NCBI GenBank assembly: GCA_024688685.1
Contig: JAILDX010000038.1
Location: forward strand, 62,001-126,000
Direction of reading: 5' to 3'
DNA length: 64,000 nucleotides
Source: Saccharofermentans sp.
Lineage (GTDB): Bacteria; Bacillota; Clostridia; Saccharofermentanales; Saccharofermentanaceae
Shown here in pieces: positions 28,723-40,206 of the stretch. Made by a program: the position numbers and the translations under genes. The notes below the pieces were generated by a model. That model was not told the DNA's origin and made no database searches. It saw nothing but the letters and a program-made list of their open reading frames with translations. The stretch's first letter is position 1; each line of letters begins with the position of its first letter.

Positions 28723-29931
28723 ATGCAATACGATAACATGATCTCCAAGAACGTTGCTATGCGTATAGTCTCGTTTGTCACCGGGTGTGCCGTTACCGTT
28801 GCAGGATTTTCAGTGTCTCATCTTGGTGCTGCCGAGCAGATATCATTGCAGGTTCCTGTAGATCCGACGGTGATCAGTAATGAAAGATCGGTAATCGAAG
28901 ATGCTTCTCTTTGTCTGAACAGAGCTGTTCCTGAGCCTGAAGCCGACAGTCTTGATGACTACACGCTTTATCTTACAGGTGAACCGGAGAGTGAGTTCGA
29001 ATTTGATGGTACATACTATTATGTTAACGGAACTGATGTTCATCTCAGGAGTATTCCGAGCGCTAACAGTGAAGTCGTTGCCAATCTTGTTAATGAAGAG
29101 AAGGTTGTCCGCGTTTCTTATTATGGCAACTGGTCTTATGTAAGATCTTCGAGCGGAGCTGAAGGATATTGTTTCACATCGTTGCTTATTGATGAGGCAT
29201 CGGCTACTCCTACGCCGACACCTTCACCGACACCAACGCCTTCGCCAACGCCGACGCCTACAAGAGCGCCTGCAACACCAACTCCGGTACCGTCGACCAC
29301 ATCTTCTGTATCTGAATCTTCGTATTCTGCTATGCTCTATACGACGACAACGATCAACGCAAGATCAGGTCCGGGAACTAATTACAGGTCTATAACGAAG
29401 CTGCCCGGTGGTACGGCTGTCAATGTTGTAGCGCAGACATCAAATGGCTGGTATAAGCTTGATAGTGGCTATTATATCTCTGCATCTTATACAACATCTT
29501 CAGCGCCTTCTTCATCGTCATCTTCGTCATCATCAGGTTCTTCCGGCGGAAGCGCTACGCATGATACGAACGCGGCGTTTGCAGATTACGTAAAGTCGTT
29601 CCTCGGAATCCCTTACAGGTATGCAGCAAGTTCAGCAACTGCTTGCGATTGCTCAGGTCTTGTCAAGTATGTTTACGCGAATTACTACGGCATCAATCTG
29701 CCTCACGGCGCTAATTCGATGCTTAAGTATGGTACATCGATCGATCCTTCATCTGTACAGTGCGGAGATCTCGTGTTCTTCGACTACGACAGAGACGGCA
29801 GGGTAGACCACGTAGGTATCTACATCGGTTCGAATACTGTTATCCATGCATCCGAGTCCCGCGGCAAGGTTGTATCTACCGCATACTCGTCAATGACATA
29901 TGCAGTAGCTTGTGCAAGAAGAGTCCTGTAA
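28723..29931 (+). CDS. Secreted NlpC/P60 endopeptidase with two SH3b-like domains
   Basis: Two SH3b-like 'VHLRSIPSANSEVV' / 'INARSGPGTNYRSITKLPGGTAVNVV', NlpC core 'YAASSATACDCSGLVKYVY...LPHGANSM...VDHVGIYIGSNTVIHA'. Confidence 0.92.
   Translation: MQYDNMISKNVAMRIVSFVTGCAVTVAGFSVSHLGAAEQISLQVPVDPTVISNERSVIEDASLCLNRAVPEPEADSLDDYTLYLTGEPESEFEFDGTYYYVNGTDVHLRSIPSANSEVVANLVNEEKVVRVSYYGNWSYVRSSSGAEGYCFTSLLIDEASATPTPTPSPTPTPSPTPTPTRAPATPTPVPSTTSSVSESSYSAMLYTTTTINARSGPGTNYRSITKLPGGTAVNVVAQTSNGWYKLDSGYYISASYTTSSAPSSSSSSSSSGSSGGSATHDTNAAFADYVKSFLGIPYRYAASSATACDCSGLVKYVYANYYGINLPHGANSMLKYGTSIDPSSVQCGDLVFFDYDRDGRVDHVGIYIGSNTVIHASESRGKVVSTAYSSMTYAVACARRVL
29205..29295 (+). repeat. Low-complexity Pro/Thr/Ser linker repeat in the NlpC/P60 gene
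   Basis: Codes for SATPTPTPSPTPTPSPTPTPTRAPATPTP; CCGACACCTTCACCGACACC-like tandem units. Confidence 0.85.
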
Positions 29932-29946
29932 ATTAAGACTGCTGAT

Positions 29947-31272
29947 TCAGAGTGCTGACAGAGCAACGATCGCTTCTGTCAGCACTTTTTTATTTGCCTC
30001 AAAATCATTTACGGTCATATGCTCATCAGCTCTGTGACACTGATCTTCCTGCCAGGGACACATAATGCCGAAAGCAATGGTGTTGGGCATGTGTCTTGCA
30101 TATGTTCCGCCGCCTGTAGCAATAGGCGAGATAAATTCTGTTCTATATGATTCTTGGAATCCGTCAAATCTGTCAATGTTATTCTTCCATACTTCCGTTA
30201 AGGCTTTGATCTCAGGTGTATCCTTTTTCTTGTAAAGAGGCCCCATGTGATTACGTACATCTACTGTAAGACCGTAAGGGGAGATAGCGTTCCTGAAATA
30301 CGCAATAATGTCGTCCATCTTAGCCGTAACGGGATATCTGATATCGATCACAAGTTCTTCGCCATTCTCATCTATCCTTAGTATAGCGGGATTTGCTGTA
30401 ACAAAACCGGAATCATCTTCTATTACACATCCTGTATAATCTGCATACTTTTTGCCAAAGATATGCTCACTGATATATCTGAGAAGTGGAGAGACTTCTA
30501 TAACAGAAGGATCCAGCTTCCCCATAAGATCCATGATCGCATTTATGCCGCCCTCGGGAACTGCCGCATGAGAAATCTTTCCCACGCCTTTATAAGCCTG
30601 TCCGTTAAATGATAGTGAAGCGTCATTGGGGACCATATTAGCCGCATTACCGGCATTAGCTGTAATGCCGGTATTTACACTGTCTGATATCTTTATCTGA
30701 AGGATTCCTTTCTCCGCATATATAACGGGATACTGGGAATCAGGAGTTATTGCCGTATCTGGCAGTTCTCCCTTTGCAGCGTATGTCTCGACACAATCGC
30801 AGGTCCTTTCCTCATCACTTCCGAGTATGAGCCTTATCCTGCACTGCGGTTCAAATCCGTTGTTCTTGAGATCTCTCATCGCGAAAAAGGATGCACACGC
30901 CGGACCTTTGTCATCTACAATACCGCGTCCGTATATGACGTCGTCTTTCACAGTCATTGCAAAAGGCTCGAAGGTCCATCCTTTGCCTGAAGGAACTACA
31001 TCAAGATGGCAGACGATACCTATCATCTTTGAACCGCTGCCGAACTCGACATAACCGACCTTATCATCGATGATACCTGTACTGAAACCCTCTTTTTGTG
31101 CTTCATCCAGAAAGAACTGCAGTGCCTTGCGCGGCATCCTGCCATAAGGAGCACCTTCTTCAGGGACACCTCCTACTGACGGTATAGATAAAAGGTTTGA
31201 AATAAATTCATTCTCATAAGCAGTCAGTGACATATATTTATACCTCATTTCTTGTGTTTGGCTTGAATACAA
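29947..31272 (-). CDS. M20 family dipeptidase (PepV-like)
   Basis: 'IGIVCHLDVVPSGKGWTFEPF', 'GRGIVDDKGPACASFFAM', 'LGSDEERTCDC', 'ATGGGTYARHMPNTIAFG'; true start probably the internal ATG at MSLTAYENEF. Confidence 0.9.
   Translation of the reverse strand: MYSSQTQEMRYKYMSLTAYENEFISNLLSIPSVGGVPEEGAPYGRMPRKALQFFLDEAQKEGFSTGIIDDKVGYVEFGSGSKMIGIVCHLDVVPSGKGWTFEPFAMTVKDDVIYGRGIVDDKGPACASFFAMRDLKNNGFEPQCRIRLILGSDEERTCDCVETYAAKGELPDTAITPDSQYPVIYAEKGILQIKISDSVNTGITANAGNAANMVPNDASLSFNGQAYKGVGKISHAAVPEGGINAIMDLMGKLDPSVIEVSPLLRYISEHIFGKKYADYTGCVIEDDSGFVTANPAILRIDENGEELVIDIRYPVTAKMDDIIAYFRNAISPYGLTVDVRNHMGPLYKKKDTPEIKALTEVWKNNIDRFDGFQESYRTEFISPIATGGGTYARHMPNTIAFGIMCPWQEDQCHRADEHMTVNDFEANKKVLTEAIVALSAL
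29951..29992 (+). terminator. Intrinsic terminator for the NlpC/P60 gene, overlapping the 3' coding end of the M20 peptidase
   Basis: AGTGCTGACAGA (29951-29962) / TCTGTCAGCACT (29975-29986) then TTTTTATTT. Confidence 0.85.
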
Positions 31273-31336
31273 TAATTATATATTTTGCACCTGAATAATG
31301 TATAATTGTTTTTAGCTATTTATTGGAGGAACGGTA

Positions 31337-32488
31337 ATGGAATTAAAGGGGTTATATTGTCCGTCATGTGCTTATCAGATATCTCAGGCAGATATCCAGT
31401 ATGGTAACTGTCCTTGTTGCGGTGTTGATATTACGGCTCTTGGAGCAGAGAATCTCAGGACTGAACGTAATGCTGACGGTACTGTTGATATAAAGGAAGA
31501 ATCCGGAAAGGTAATAGGTTCAGCTATACTTCCCAGAGGCGCTACATCGGTTGTTTCATACAAGTTCGACAGTCAGGATAAAGTCACTCCCAAGAAGCTT
31601 CGTATAGATCTTGCATGCCCCGGCGGCAGATCTATGTTCTATGAGAGCGGAACTGTTTACTGCCAGATGAAATCGGGCATATTTAATGATGCAAAAGGAG
31701 CCTTGGCGACTCAGCTCAAGGCTAAGAGAAGGAACTTCCTCAGTTCATCACAGTTCCTTGACAAGATGGCTGACCAGATTACAGGTGCTGCAGGAAGGAT
31801 CAGTGTAGAGAGGACGTCTGATTTTCCTTTCGAGGACGCAGGTTCAGTCCGCAATGTTTTCCTCAATGCGTCAGTGCTCGGTCTTAATAAGGCGATGAAC
31901 GAGAATCACGGAACAATCTTTACGCTTGATGATTTCTTCTTCGACGGTCTTGTTAAGATCTATACATACAGCGTAGGCAACTCATATAAGTATCTTACGC
32001 TCGGGACTATCATTACAGGTGATGAGATCTCCATGTCTTTGTCAACTGCTGCAAGTGTGGCTGATGCGCTTGAGACAACAAGAGATGTGACCGGAAAGAT
32101 CACACAGATAACAAATGCGTCACAGGGCTTTGTCGGCAATGTTGCAAGGACCGGGGCAAGAATGCTGGGTTTAGGTGCTATTTGCGCGATCCCGGGAGCC
32201 ATAAGCGGAGTTAACAGATTTATCAATAACAGCGGTATAATCGGTTTGCTGAATGAAGTCAAAGAGAAAGAACAGACTGATGATGACAGGAATGTTCTTA
32301 CTGCGGACGCGGCAGACGGCAGCAACGAGGGGTTTGGCGAACACAGAAAGAATTCCAAGATATCATATATCTCATGGGGATATGAACTCCTGGTCGGAAT
32401 GATCACTGACAGCCGTCCTGACGCAAGAGATATGGATGAATTCGAGACATTCGTAAAAACCCTTAAGTGCAATGAGAGTCTGAGCTGA
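31337..32488 (+). CDS. Hypothetical protein with N-terminal zinc ribbon
   Basis: 'YCPSCAYQISQADIQYGNCPCCGVDI' four-Cys ribbon; remainder not recognised. Confidence 0.7.
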   Translation: MELKGLYCPSCAYQISQADIQYGNCPCCGVDITALGAENLRTERNADGTVDIKEESGKVIGSAILPRGATSVVSYKFDSQDKVTPKKLRIDLACPGGRSMFYESGTVYCQMKSGIFNDAKGALATQLKAKRRNFLSSSQFLDKMADQITGAAGRISVERTSDFPFEDAGSVRNVFLNASVLGLNKAMNENHGTIFTLDDFFFDGLVKIYTYSVGNSYKYLTLGTIITGDEISMSLSTAASVADALETTRDVTGKITQITNASQGFVGNVARTGARMLGLGAICAIPGAISGVNRFINNSGIIGLLNEVKEKEQTDDDRNVLTADAADGSNEGFGEHRKNSKISYISWGYELLVGMITDSRPDARDMDEFETFVKTLKCNESLS

Positions 32489-32489
32489 T

Positions 32490-33284
32490 ATGAACGAGGT
32501 TATCAGAAGTTCTGATAATAGTATTGTAAAGAAGATCCGCAAAGTCCACAGCCGTAAAAAGGGCGATGAACTCGTCTATATTGAAGGTGTGCGGATCGTC
32601 GAGGACTGCCTTTTATCGGGCGGCGTCTGCGACAGGCTCATATGTTCAGAGAAGAAGTATGATGTGGCTTCTGAACTTGCTGATAAGTACGGGATATCTT
32701 CACTGGACATCTCTGTTCTTGATGATGGCCTGTTTGACAGGATCTCTTCAACTGTTAATTCCCAGGGTGTTGCAATGCTCGTTAATGTGCCTAAGTACAG
32801 TAATTCGATCATAGAGAATAAAGATAATGCGGTTTACTGCATCCTTGACTGTGTACAGGATCCCGGAAATGTCGGTACTATAATAAGGCTGGCTGATGCA
32901 TTTGATTTTGATGCTGTCATTATCACAGGGGGAACGGCTGATCCTTTTGGTGAGAAAGCTCTTCGTGCGTCGATGGGATCATCATGGCATATCCCGGTAG
33001 TAACATTTAACGATGATGTCAGTCTCGTAAAGGAGCTTAACAGCAGGAATATCACGACATTAGGCATGCATCTCAGAGGCGACAACCTTGATACAGCTGA
33101 ACTCAGGCTCCCCTGTGCGTTTATTATTGGCAACGAAGGGAAGGGAATGAGCGATGATGTTTCTTCATTGTGCACCAGTCTTGTAAAGATCCCGATGCCC
33201 GGCAGGGCCGAGTCATTAAATGCCGCTTCGGCCGCATCTGTCATAGGAAATGAGCTCCGTAAAGCACGAGATTTAACTCTCTGA
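32490..33284 (+). CDS. TrmH/SpoU family RNA 2'-O-methyltransferase
   Basis: 'LDCVQDPGNVGTIIRLADAFDFDAVII', 'ALRASMGSSWHIPV', 'FIIGNEGKGMSDDV', 'KIPMPGRAESLNAASAASVI'. Confidence 0.93.
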   Translation: MNEVIRSSDNSIVKKIRKVHSRKKGDELVYIEGVRIVEDCLLSGGVCDRLICSEKKYDVASELADKYGISSLDISVLDDGLFDRISSTVNSQGVAMLVNVPKYSNSIIENKDNAVYCILDCVQDPGNVGTIIRLADAFDFDAVIITGGTADPFGEKALRASMGSSWHIPVVTFNDDVSLVKELNSRNITTLGMHLRGDNLDTAELRLPCAFIIGNEGKGMSDDVSSLCTSLVKIPMPGRAESLNAASAASVIGNELRKARDLTL

Positions 33285-33356
33285 TTGCACTTTTTCTTAT
33301 TTTCTTATAATATATATATTCTGAAAAACCGATATTTATATTCCGGGAGGATAATC

Positions 33357-35645
33357 ATGATAAAATTACTTGATTCAGGTGCTTATCTTATCAGAGGCAC
33401 AGAGATTATTCCTGACAGCCACGATGCAGCAGCTGCCATCGCCGCAAAGACAGGAAAGACAGTTACAAAGGAAGAGGCGAAGAAGGAGACTATCGCTTAC
33501 GGAATCCTAAAGGATCACAATACTTCAGGGAATATGGATAAGCTTAAGATCAAGTTCGATAAGCTCACATCCCATGATATTACTTTTGTAGGCATCATCC
33601 AGACTGCAAGAGCTTCCGGTCTCACAAAGTTCCCGGTTCCCTATGTTCTTACTAACTGCCACAACTCGCTTTGTGCTGTTGGCGGTACGATAAACGAGGA
33701 TGACCACATGTTTGGCCTTACCTGTGCCAAGAAGTACGGCGGTGTATATGTTCCGCCTCATCAGGCAGTAATCCACCAGTTCGCCCGCGAAATGCTTGCC
33801 GGAGGCGGCAAGATGATACTCGGTTCCGATTCACACACACGTTATGGTGCTCTCGGAACAATGGCAATGGGCGAAGGCGGACCTGAGCTTGTTAAGCAGC
33901 TTCTTAATCAGACATACGATATCAATATGCCGGGTGTTGTTGCAATCTACCTCACAGGGGCTCCCGTAAAGGGCGTTGGTCCTCAGGACGTTGCGCTTGC
34001 TATCATCGGAGCGGTATTTGCCAACGGTTATGTTAAGAATAAGGTAATGGAGTTTGTCGGTCCCGGTGTTAAGAACCTCAGCACTGATTTCAGGATCGGC
34101 GTTGATGTAATGACAACTGAGACAACATGTCTTTCTTCTATATGGCAGACAGACGATGAGGTTAAGAGCTTCTATGATATTCACGGCAGAAGTGAGGATT
34201 ACAAGGAGCTCAATCCCGGTGAAGTTGCTTATTACGACGGACTTATCGAGATTGATCTTTCAACTGTCAGGCCTATGATCGCTATGCCTTTCCATCCTTC
34301 GAACACATATACGATCGAAGAACTCAAGGCCAATCTCGGTGATATCCTTAATGATGTTGAGAAGCGTGCTGCTGTTTCGCTCGGCGGAGCAGTTGAGTAC
34401 TCTCTTAAGAGCAAGGTAAGGAACGGCAAGTTCATGGTGGATCAGGGAATAATCGCAGGCTGTGCAGGCGGAGGATTTGAGAATATCTGCGCTGCAGCTG
34501 ATATCCTCAAGGGCAAGTACATTGGAAACAATGAGTTTACTCTCAGCGTTTATCCCGCATCAATGCCTGTTTATATGGAACTTGTACGTAACGGCTGTGC
34601 AGCTGCGATCATGGAGACAGGTGCGATCATCAAGACTGCATTCTGCGGACCTTGTTTCGGTGCAGGTGATACGCCTGCAAACAATGCGTTCAGCATCCGT
34701 CATTCAACAAGAAACTTCCCTAACCGTGAAGGATCCAAACTCCAGAACGGACAGATCTCATCAGTTGCTCTTATGGATGCAAGATCCATTGCAGCAACCG
34801 CAGCAAACAAGGGTGAGCTTACGGCTGCTACCGAGTTTGACGGTGAGATCGGAAAGTATACATATTTCTTCGATTCAAAGATCTATGCAAACCGTGTCTT
34901 TGATTCCCATGGTGTTGCAGATCCGGATCAGGAGATCCATTTCGGTCCCAATATCAAGGACTGGCCTGCTATGGTCGCACTTACTGATAATCTTGTTCTC
35001 CGCTGCGTATCAGAGATTCATGATCCTGTAACAACAACGGATGAGCTGATCCCTTCAGGTGAGACGTCATCATACCGTTCAAATCCTCTCGGACTTGCTG
35101 AGTTCACATTAAGCCGTAAGGATCCTGAATATGTCGGTTATGCAAAGGATATCCAGAAGGTAGAGAAGGCCCGTGAGGACGGACAGAAGCTCTGCGATCT
35201 TTTCCCTGAGATCCATAAGGTAATGCAGACTATCAAGAAGGATTTCCCTGATGTATGCCGCGATAATGTCGGTTTCGGTTCTACGATCTTTGCTGTTAAG
35301 CCCGGCGACGGTTCTGCACGTGAGCAGGCTGCTTCATGTCAGAAGGTATTAGGCGGATGGGCTAACATCGCAAATGAGTATGCAACAAAGCGTTACAGAA
35401 GTAATCTCATCAACTGGGGTATGCTTCCTTTCCTGATCGATGAAGGTGAACTGCCGTTTAAGAAGCTCGATTATATCTTCATCCCGGGAATCCGTGCCGC
35501 TGTTGAGAATAAGACAGAGATCATCAAGGCATATACAGTTTCTTCAGAAGGTCTTACGTCATTTGACCTTCGCCTTGGCGACCTTACTGACGAAGAACGT
35601 CAGATTATACTGAAGGGTTGTCTGATCAACTACAACCGTGTTTGA
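33357..35645 (+). CDS. Aconitase-family hydratase (YbhJ-like)
   Basis: '[21 protein letters not shown]', '[10 protein letters not shown]', '[16 protein letters not shown]', '[11 protein letters not shown]'. Confidence 0.88.
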   Translation: MIKLLDSGAYLIRGTEIIPDSHDAAAAIAAKTGKTVTKEEAKKETIAYGILKDHNTSGNMDKLKIKFDKLTSHDITFVGIIQTARASGLTKFPVPYVLTNCHNSLCAVGGTINEDDHMFGLTCAKKYGGVYVPPHQAVIHQFAREMLAGGGKMILGSDSHTRYGALGTMAMGEGGPELVKQLLNQTYDINMPGVVAIYLTGAPVKGVGPQDVALAIIGAVFANGYVKNKVMEFVGPGVKNLSTDFRIGVDVMTTETTCLSSIWQTDDEVKSFYDIHGRSEDYKELNPGEVAYYDGLIEIDLSTVRPMIAMPFHPSNTYTIEELKANLGDILNDVEKRAAVSLGGAVEYSLKSKVRNGKFMVDQGIIAGCAGGGFENICAAADILKGKYIGNNEFTLSVYPASMPVYMELVRNGCAAAIMETGAIIKTAFCGPCFGAGDTPANNAFSIRHSTRNFPNREGSKLQNGQISSVALMDARSIAATAANKGELTAATEFDGEIGKYTYFFDSKIYANRVFDSHGVADPDQEIHFGPNIKDWPAMVALTDNLVLRCVSEIHDPVTTTDELIPSGETSSYRSNPLGLAEFTLSRKDPEYVGYAKDIQKVEKAREDGQKLCDLFPEIHKVMQTIKKDFPDVCRDNVGFGSTIFAVKPGDGSAREQAASCQKVLGGWANIANEYATKRYRSNLINWGMLPFLIDEGELPFKKLDYIFIPGIRAAVENKTEIIKAYTVSSEGLTSFDLRLGDLTDEERQIILKGCLINYNRV

Positions 35646-35661
35646 GAGGTGACAAGATCTT

Positions 35662-37032
35662 ATGAGTGATCTGAAAGACAATTTGATATCAAAGCTTACC
35701 GAGAATGCTGCGGTCAAGAGCCATATCAATCCTGAACTCTATACGAAGTACAATGTTAAGCGCGGACTTCGTAATAACGACGGAACAGGTGTTCTTGTAG
35801 GCCTTACCGAAGTCGGCGAGGTAATGAGTTATATCGTTGATGATGCTGACAGGATCCCGATAGAGGGCAAGCTTTTCTATCAGGGGTATGAAGTATCCGA
35901 TATCGTTGATAATGCGTGGAAGAACGGCCGTTACGGATTTGAAGAAGTTGCTTTCCTTCTTATGACTGGAGAACTTCCTACAGAATCAGAACTGAATGAT
36001 TTCAAGAAGCTCCTTGCTGAATCAAGACCTCTGCCTGCAGGTTTTACGGAAGACATGATCCTCAAGGCCCCCAGCCCTGATGTAATGAACAAGCTTGCAA
36101 GAAGTGTTCTTGCACTCTATTCATACGATGATAATCCGGATTCGATCAAGCTTGATAATGTTGTCAGACAGTGTGTTGAGCTTATCGCAAGATTCCCGGT
36201 ACTCATCGCTTACGGATATATGGCAAGACGCCACTATGTTGAGCATCAGAGTCTTTTCCTTCATGACCCTATCCCTGAGTACAATACCGCTCAGAATATC
36301 CTTCATCTTATAAGACCTGACGGAAAGTTTACTGAAGCTGAAGCAAGGGTTCTTGACCTTATGCTCTGCATACATGCTGAGCACGGCGGAGGTAATAACT
36401 CTTCGTTTGTTACACACTGTGTTGCTTCTTCCGGTTCTGATACATATTCTGTAATCGCAGCAGCAGTCGGATCACTCAAAGGCCCCAAGCACGGAGGTGC
36501 AAGCAACAGTGCTTATGCGATGATGGCTGATATGATGGAGAACATCACTGATTTCAATGATGATGCACAGATCGAGGATTATCTGACAAAGATCCTTAAA
36601 AAGGAAGCATTTGACAGATCAGGACTTATCTATGGAATCGGTCACGCCGTTTATACTCTCTCTGATCCGAGAACAAGGCTCCTTAAGAAATATGCAAGAG
36701 ACCTTGCGATAGAGAAGGGAATGGTGGAGAAGTTTGATCTCTACGATAAGGTTGAAAAGCTCGCTCCCGATGTATTCCACAGAGTAAAGGAAAACGATAA
36801 GATCATGTGTGCGAATGTTGATTTCTACGCAGGATTCTGTTATTCAATGCTCGATATCCCTCCGGTACTCTTTACTCCGCTCTTTGCATGCGCAAGGATC
36901 GCCGGATGGAGTGCGCACAGGATCGAGGAGCTAGTTTCCGGCGGCAGGATAATGAGACCTGCATTCAAGTGCGTTAACAAGAGAAGACAGTATATCGATA
37001 TAGAGAACAGGCAGTCTCATATCGAAGGATGA
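35662..37032 (+). CDS. Citrate (or 2-methylcitrate) synthase
   Basis: 'EGKLFYQGYEVSDIV', 'HAEHGGGNNSSFVTHCVASSGSD', 'GPKHGGAS', 'GIGHAVYTLSDPR'. Confidence 0.94.
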   Translation: MSDLKDNLISKLTENAAVKSHINPELYTKYNVKRGLRNNDGTGVLVGLTEVGEVMSYIVDDADRIPIEGKLFYQGYEVSDIVDNAWKNGRYGFEEVAFLLMTGELPTESELNDFKKLLAESRPLPAGFTEDMILKAPSPDVMNKLARSVLALYSYDDNPDSIKLDNVVRQCVELIARFPVLIAYGYMARRHYVEHQSLFLHDPIPEYNTAQNILHLIRPDGKFTEAEARVLDLMLCIHAEHGGGNNSSFVTHCVASSGSDTYSVIAAAVGSLKGPKHGGASNSAYAMMADMMENITDFNDDAQIEDYLTKILKKEAFDRSGLIYGIGHAVYTLSDPRTRLLKKYARDLAIEKGMVEKFDLYDKVEKLAPDVFHRVKENDKIMCANVDFYAGFCYSMLDIPPVLFTPLFACARIAGWSAHRIEELVSGGRIMRPAFKCVNKRRQYIDIENRQSHIEG

Positions 37033-37095
37033 ATTAAGAGATAAACTACTTGCCATAGCAGATTACTTATGATAATATACTACGGCAAGTTGATT

Positions 37096-37170
37096 GGCCC
37101 CATGGTCAAGCGGTTAAGACGGCGCCCTCTCACGGCGCAATCAGGGGTTCGAGTCCCCTTGGGGTCACCA
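37096..37170 (+). tRNA. tRNA-Glu (anticodon CTC)
   Basis: GGCCCCATGGTCAAGCGGTTAAGACGGCGCCCTCTCACGGCGCAATCAGGGGTTCGAGTCCCCTTGGGGTCACCA folds as a cloverleaf; loop CT-CTC-AC; encoded CCA. Confidence 0.95.
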
Positions 37171-37174
37171 CAGT

Positions 37175-37209
37175 AAAGATCTCCTGCCTGTTTGGCAGGA
37201 GATCTTTTG
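37175..37209 (+). terminator. Intrinsic terminator after tRNA-Glu
   Basis: AAAGATCTCCTGCC-TGTTT-GGCAGGAGATCTTTT. Confidence 0.85.
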
Positions 37210-37223
37210 TTTACTTAGGATAT

Positions 37224-40202
37224 ATGGAAGATAACAGATACATAAAAATAAGAGGTGCAAGAGAGCACAACCTTAAGAATATCGATATTGATATTCCTCG
37301 CAACAAGCTTGTCGTAATGACAGGCCTGTCCGGTTCCGGTAAGTCTTCTCTTGCGTTTGATACTATATATGCCGAGGGACAGAGACGTTATGTCGAGTCC
37401 CTGTCTTCATATGCAAGGATGTTCCTCGGACAGCTCGAGAAGCCTGATATTGACAGCATTGAAGGTCTGTCTCCCGCTATTTCGATAGATCAGAAATCAA
37501 CGGTAGCCAATCCGAGATCAACAGTAGGTACGGTAACAGAGATATATGATTATTTCAGGCTTCTTTATGCAAGAGTCGGAAAGCAGTACTGCTGTGACTG
37601 CGGCTGTGAGATCGCTCCTCAGAGTATCGACCAGATAATCAACTCAATTACTTCTTATCCAGAAGGCACCAGGATTATTATTTCCGCACCTGCAGTAAGA
37701 GGCAAGAAGGGTGAGTTTGCCAAACTGCTCGATGAATGGAGAAGGAAAGGTTTCGCGAGGGTAAAGATCGATAATGAGACCTACGGTCTTGATGAAGATA
37801 TCAAGCTGGATAAGAACAAGAAGCATGAGATCGATGTCGTTATCGACAGACTCGTTATAAGGCCTTCAAATCTTACGAGACTTTATGATTCCTGTGAGAC
37901 TGCGCTTGCAGTCGGAGACGGCCTTTTGAATATTGAGTTCCAGATCAGTACTGAAGGCGAAGAAAAGGAGACCGTTAATAAACTATATTCCCAGAAGACA
38001 ACATGTCCGCAGTGCGGAAGGTCTTTCCATGAGATCAATACAAGAAGTTTCTCTTTCAATAATGCTTACGGTGCATGTGAGAGGTGTTCCGGTCTTGGTA
38101 CTCTGATAAATGTTGATCCTGAACTCTGTGTCCAGGAACCGACTAAGTCTATCAATGAGGGCGCGATCAGAACGTCGGGATGGAACTTTGACGATCCTAA
38201 GAGCTGGGGAAGGAGCTTTATTGTAGCTTTGTCCGAGAGATACGGATTCTCGCTTGATACACCATATAATGAACTGTCCAAGGAAGCACAGGACATTATC
38301 ATGTATGGCAATAACGGCGAGATGCTCAAGATAGATACGACAAACAGTATTTATCCCAGAGACAAGGATTACTACAATTCATGGGAGGGAGTTGTCCCGA
38401 GTGTCATGAGAAGATACAGGGAATCCTCGAGTGATGAGATGAGGGCAAGCTATGAACGTTATATGAGCATAGATATCTGCCCTGACTGCGGAGGCGCCAG
38501 ACTTAACAGGGAAAGCCTCTCTGTCAAGGTCGGCGGTATCAATATCAGTCAGCTCTCGGACATGTCTGTAGAGAAGATGATAGGATTTTTTAGGGATCTT
38601 AAACTCGACACAAGATCTGAAGAGATATCAGCTCCCATCCTTACAGAGATAAGAGCCAGACTGGGATTCCTTTATAATGTCGGATTGGAGTATATGACGC
38701 TTTCAAGAGCCGCTTCAACTCTGTCAGGTGGTGAAGCCCAGAGAATAAGACTTGCGACGCAGATAGGATCAGGACTTCAGGGTGTCCTATATATACTCGA
38801 TGAGCCTTCCATCGGTCTCCATCAGCGCGATAACGAGAAGCTTATCAATACTTTGACGATGCTCAGGGATATGGGCAATTCCGTTATCGTCGTGGAACAC
38901 GATGAAGACACGATGAGAGCTGCCGATCATATTGTTGATATCGGACCGCTGGCGGGTCGTGACGGCGGGCAGATCGTGGCTCAGGGTACTGTGGATGATA
39001 TCGAATCCTGTGAGATATCCGTTACCGGCCAGTATCTTTCAGGAAAGAAGTTTATTCCTGTCCCGATGAACAGAAGAAAGCCGGACGGAAGGAATATCAG
39101 TATAAAGGGCGCTTGTATCAATAACCTTAAGGGTATCGATGTTGATATACCTGTAGGTCTTTTTACATGCATAACAGGCGTATCAGGTTCTGGTAAATCA
39201 TCGCTCATTAATTCAACGCTTGTTCCGTATCTGTCATATAAGCTGAACGGTGCAAGGAAACAGAGGGTAAAGTGTGATTCGATAACCGGGTTCTCGGCAC
39301 TTGATAAGATAATCATCATTGACCAGCAGCCTATCGGACGCACACCGAGGAGTAATCCTGCTACATATATCGGAGTATTTGATCTTATAAGAAAGCTCTA
39401 TGCCGCAACACCCGATGCGAAGATGAGGGGTTATCAGGTCGGCAGATTCTCCTTTAATGTCAAGGGAGGCCGCTGCGAAGCCTGCCAGGGCGACGGTGTA
39501 AATAAGATCGAGATGCATTTCCTGCCTGATATCTACGTTAAATGTGATGTATGTAAGGGAAAGAGATATAACAGAGAGACGCTTTCCGTAACATACGACG
39601 GGAAGAATATTGCTGACGTTCTCGAAATGACGGTTGACGAAGCCTGTGAGTTCTTTAAGAACCTTCCGAATATTTACAAAAAGGTCAGGACTCTTCAGGA
39701 TGTCGGCCTCGGTTATATTAAACTTGGACAGCCTTCAACGACTCTTTCAGGCGGTGAAGCCCAGAGGATAAAACTTGCCGCAGAATTGTCGAGAAGATCA
39801 ACCGGAAAAACATTATATGTATTAGATGAACCGACTACAGGACTCCACATTGCTGACGTCCATAAGCTGGTTGACATTTTGGAGAGGCTAACAGAAAATA
39901 AAAATACCGTAGTAGTTATCGAGCATAATCTCGATGTAATAAAGGTTGCGGATCATATTATCGATCTGGGACCCGAAAGCGGGGATCTCGGCGGAGAGAT
40001 AGTTGCCAGCGGAACTCCGGAAGAGATAAGCAAATGCAGGAACTCTTATACAGGACAATTCCTTAAGCCTGTTCTTAGCAAAGCAAAGAAAAACGGTCAG
40101 TACGTTGATATTTCTGACTTCTTCGACATATCAAGGCTCGAAGAAGAAGCAATGGAGATAATGACCGGACCTAAAGTAAGAAGAAAGATTAAAGAGGGAT
40201 AG
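37224..40202 (+). CDS. uvrA: Excinuclease ABC subunit A
   Basis: 992 aa; two Walker A '[13 protein letters not shown]' / '[12 protein letters not shown]', '[13 protein letters not shown]' twice, zinc-finger Cys pairs. Confidence 0.98.
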   Translation: MEDNRYIKIRGAREHNLKNIDIDIPRNKLVVMTGLSGSGKSSLAFDTIYAEGQRRYVESLSSYARMFLGQLEKPDIDSIEGLSPAISIDQKSTVANPRSTVGTVTEIYDYFRLLYARVGKQYCCDCGCEIAPQSIDQIINSITSYPEGTRIIISAPAVRGKKGEFAKLLDEWRRKGFARVKIDNETYGLDEDIKLDKNKKHEIDVVIDRLVIRPSNLTRLYDSCETALAVGDGLLNIEFQISTEGEEKETVNKLYSQKTTCPQCGRSFHEINTRSFSFNNAYGACERCSGLGTLINVDPELCVQEPTKSINEGAIRTSGWNFDDPKSWGRSFIVALSERYGFSLDTPYNELSKEAQDIIMYGNNGEMLKIDTTNSIYPRDKDYYNSWEGVVPSVMRRYRESSSDEMRASYERYMSIDICPDCGGARLNRESLSVKVGGINISQLSDMSVEKMIGFFRDLKLDTRSEEISAPILTEIRARLGFLYNVGLEYMTLSRAASTLSGGEAQRIRLATQIGSGLQGVLYILDEPSIGLHQRDNEKLINTLTMLRDMGNSVIVVEHDEDTMRAADHIVDIGPLAGRDGGQIVAQGTVDDIESCEISVTGQYLSGKKFIPVPMNRRKPDGRNISIKGACINNLKGIDVDIPVGLFTCITGVSGSGKSSLINSTLVPYLSYKLNGARKQRVKCDSITGFSALDKIIIIDQQPIGRTPRSNPATYIGVFDLIRKLYAATPDAKMRGYQVGRFSFNVKGGRCEACQGDGVNKIEMHFLPDIYVKCDVCKGKRYNRETLSVTYDGKNIADVLEMTVDEACEFFKNLPNIYKKVRTLQDVGLGYIKLGQPSTTLSGGEAQRIKLAAELSRRSTGKTLYVLDEPTTGLHIADVHKLVDILERLTENKNTVVVIEHNLDVIKVADHIIDLGPESGDLGGEIVASGTPEEISKCRNSYTGQFLKPVLSKAKKNGQYVDISDFFDISRLEEEAMEIMTGPKVRRKIKEG

Positions 40203-40206
40203 ATAT

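Noticed and set aside
29205-29295. Short tandem repeats that could suggest a CRISPR or minisatellite
   Set aside because: In-frame Pro/Thr linker codons in a secreted protein; no spacers, not CRISPR
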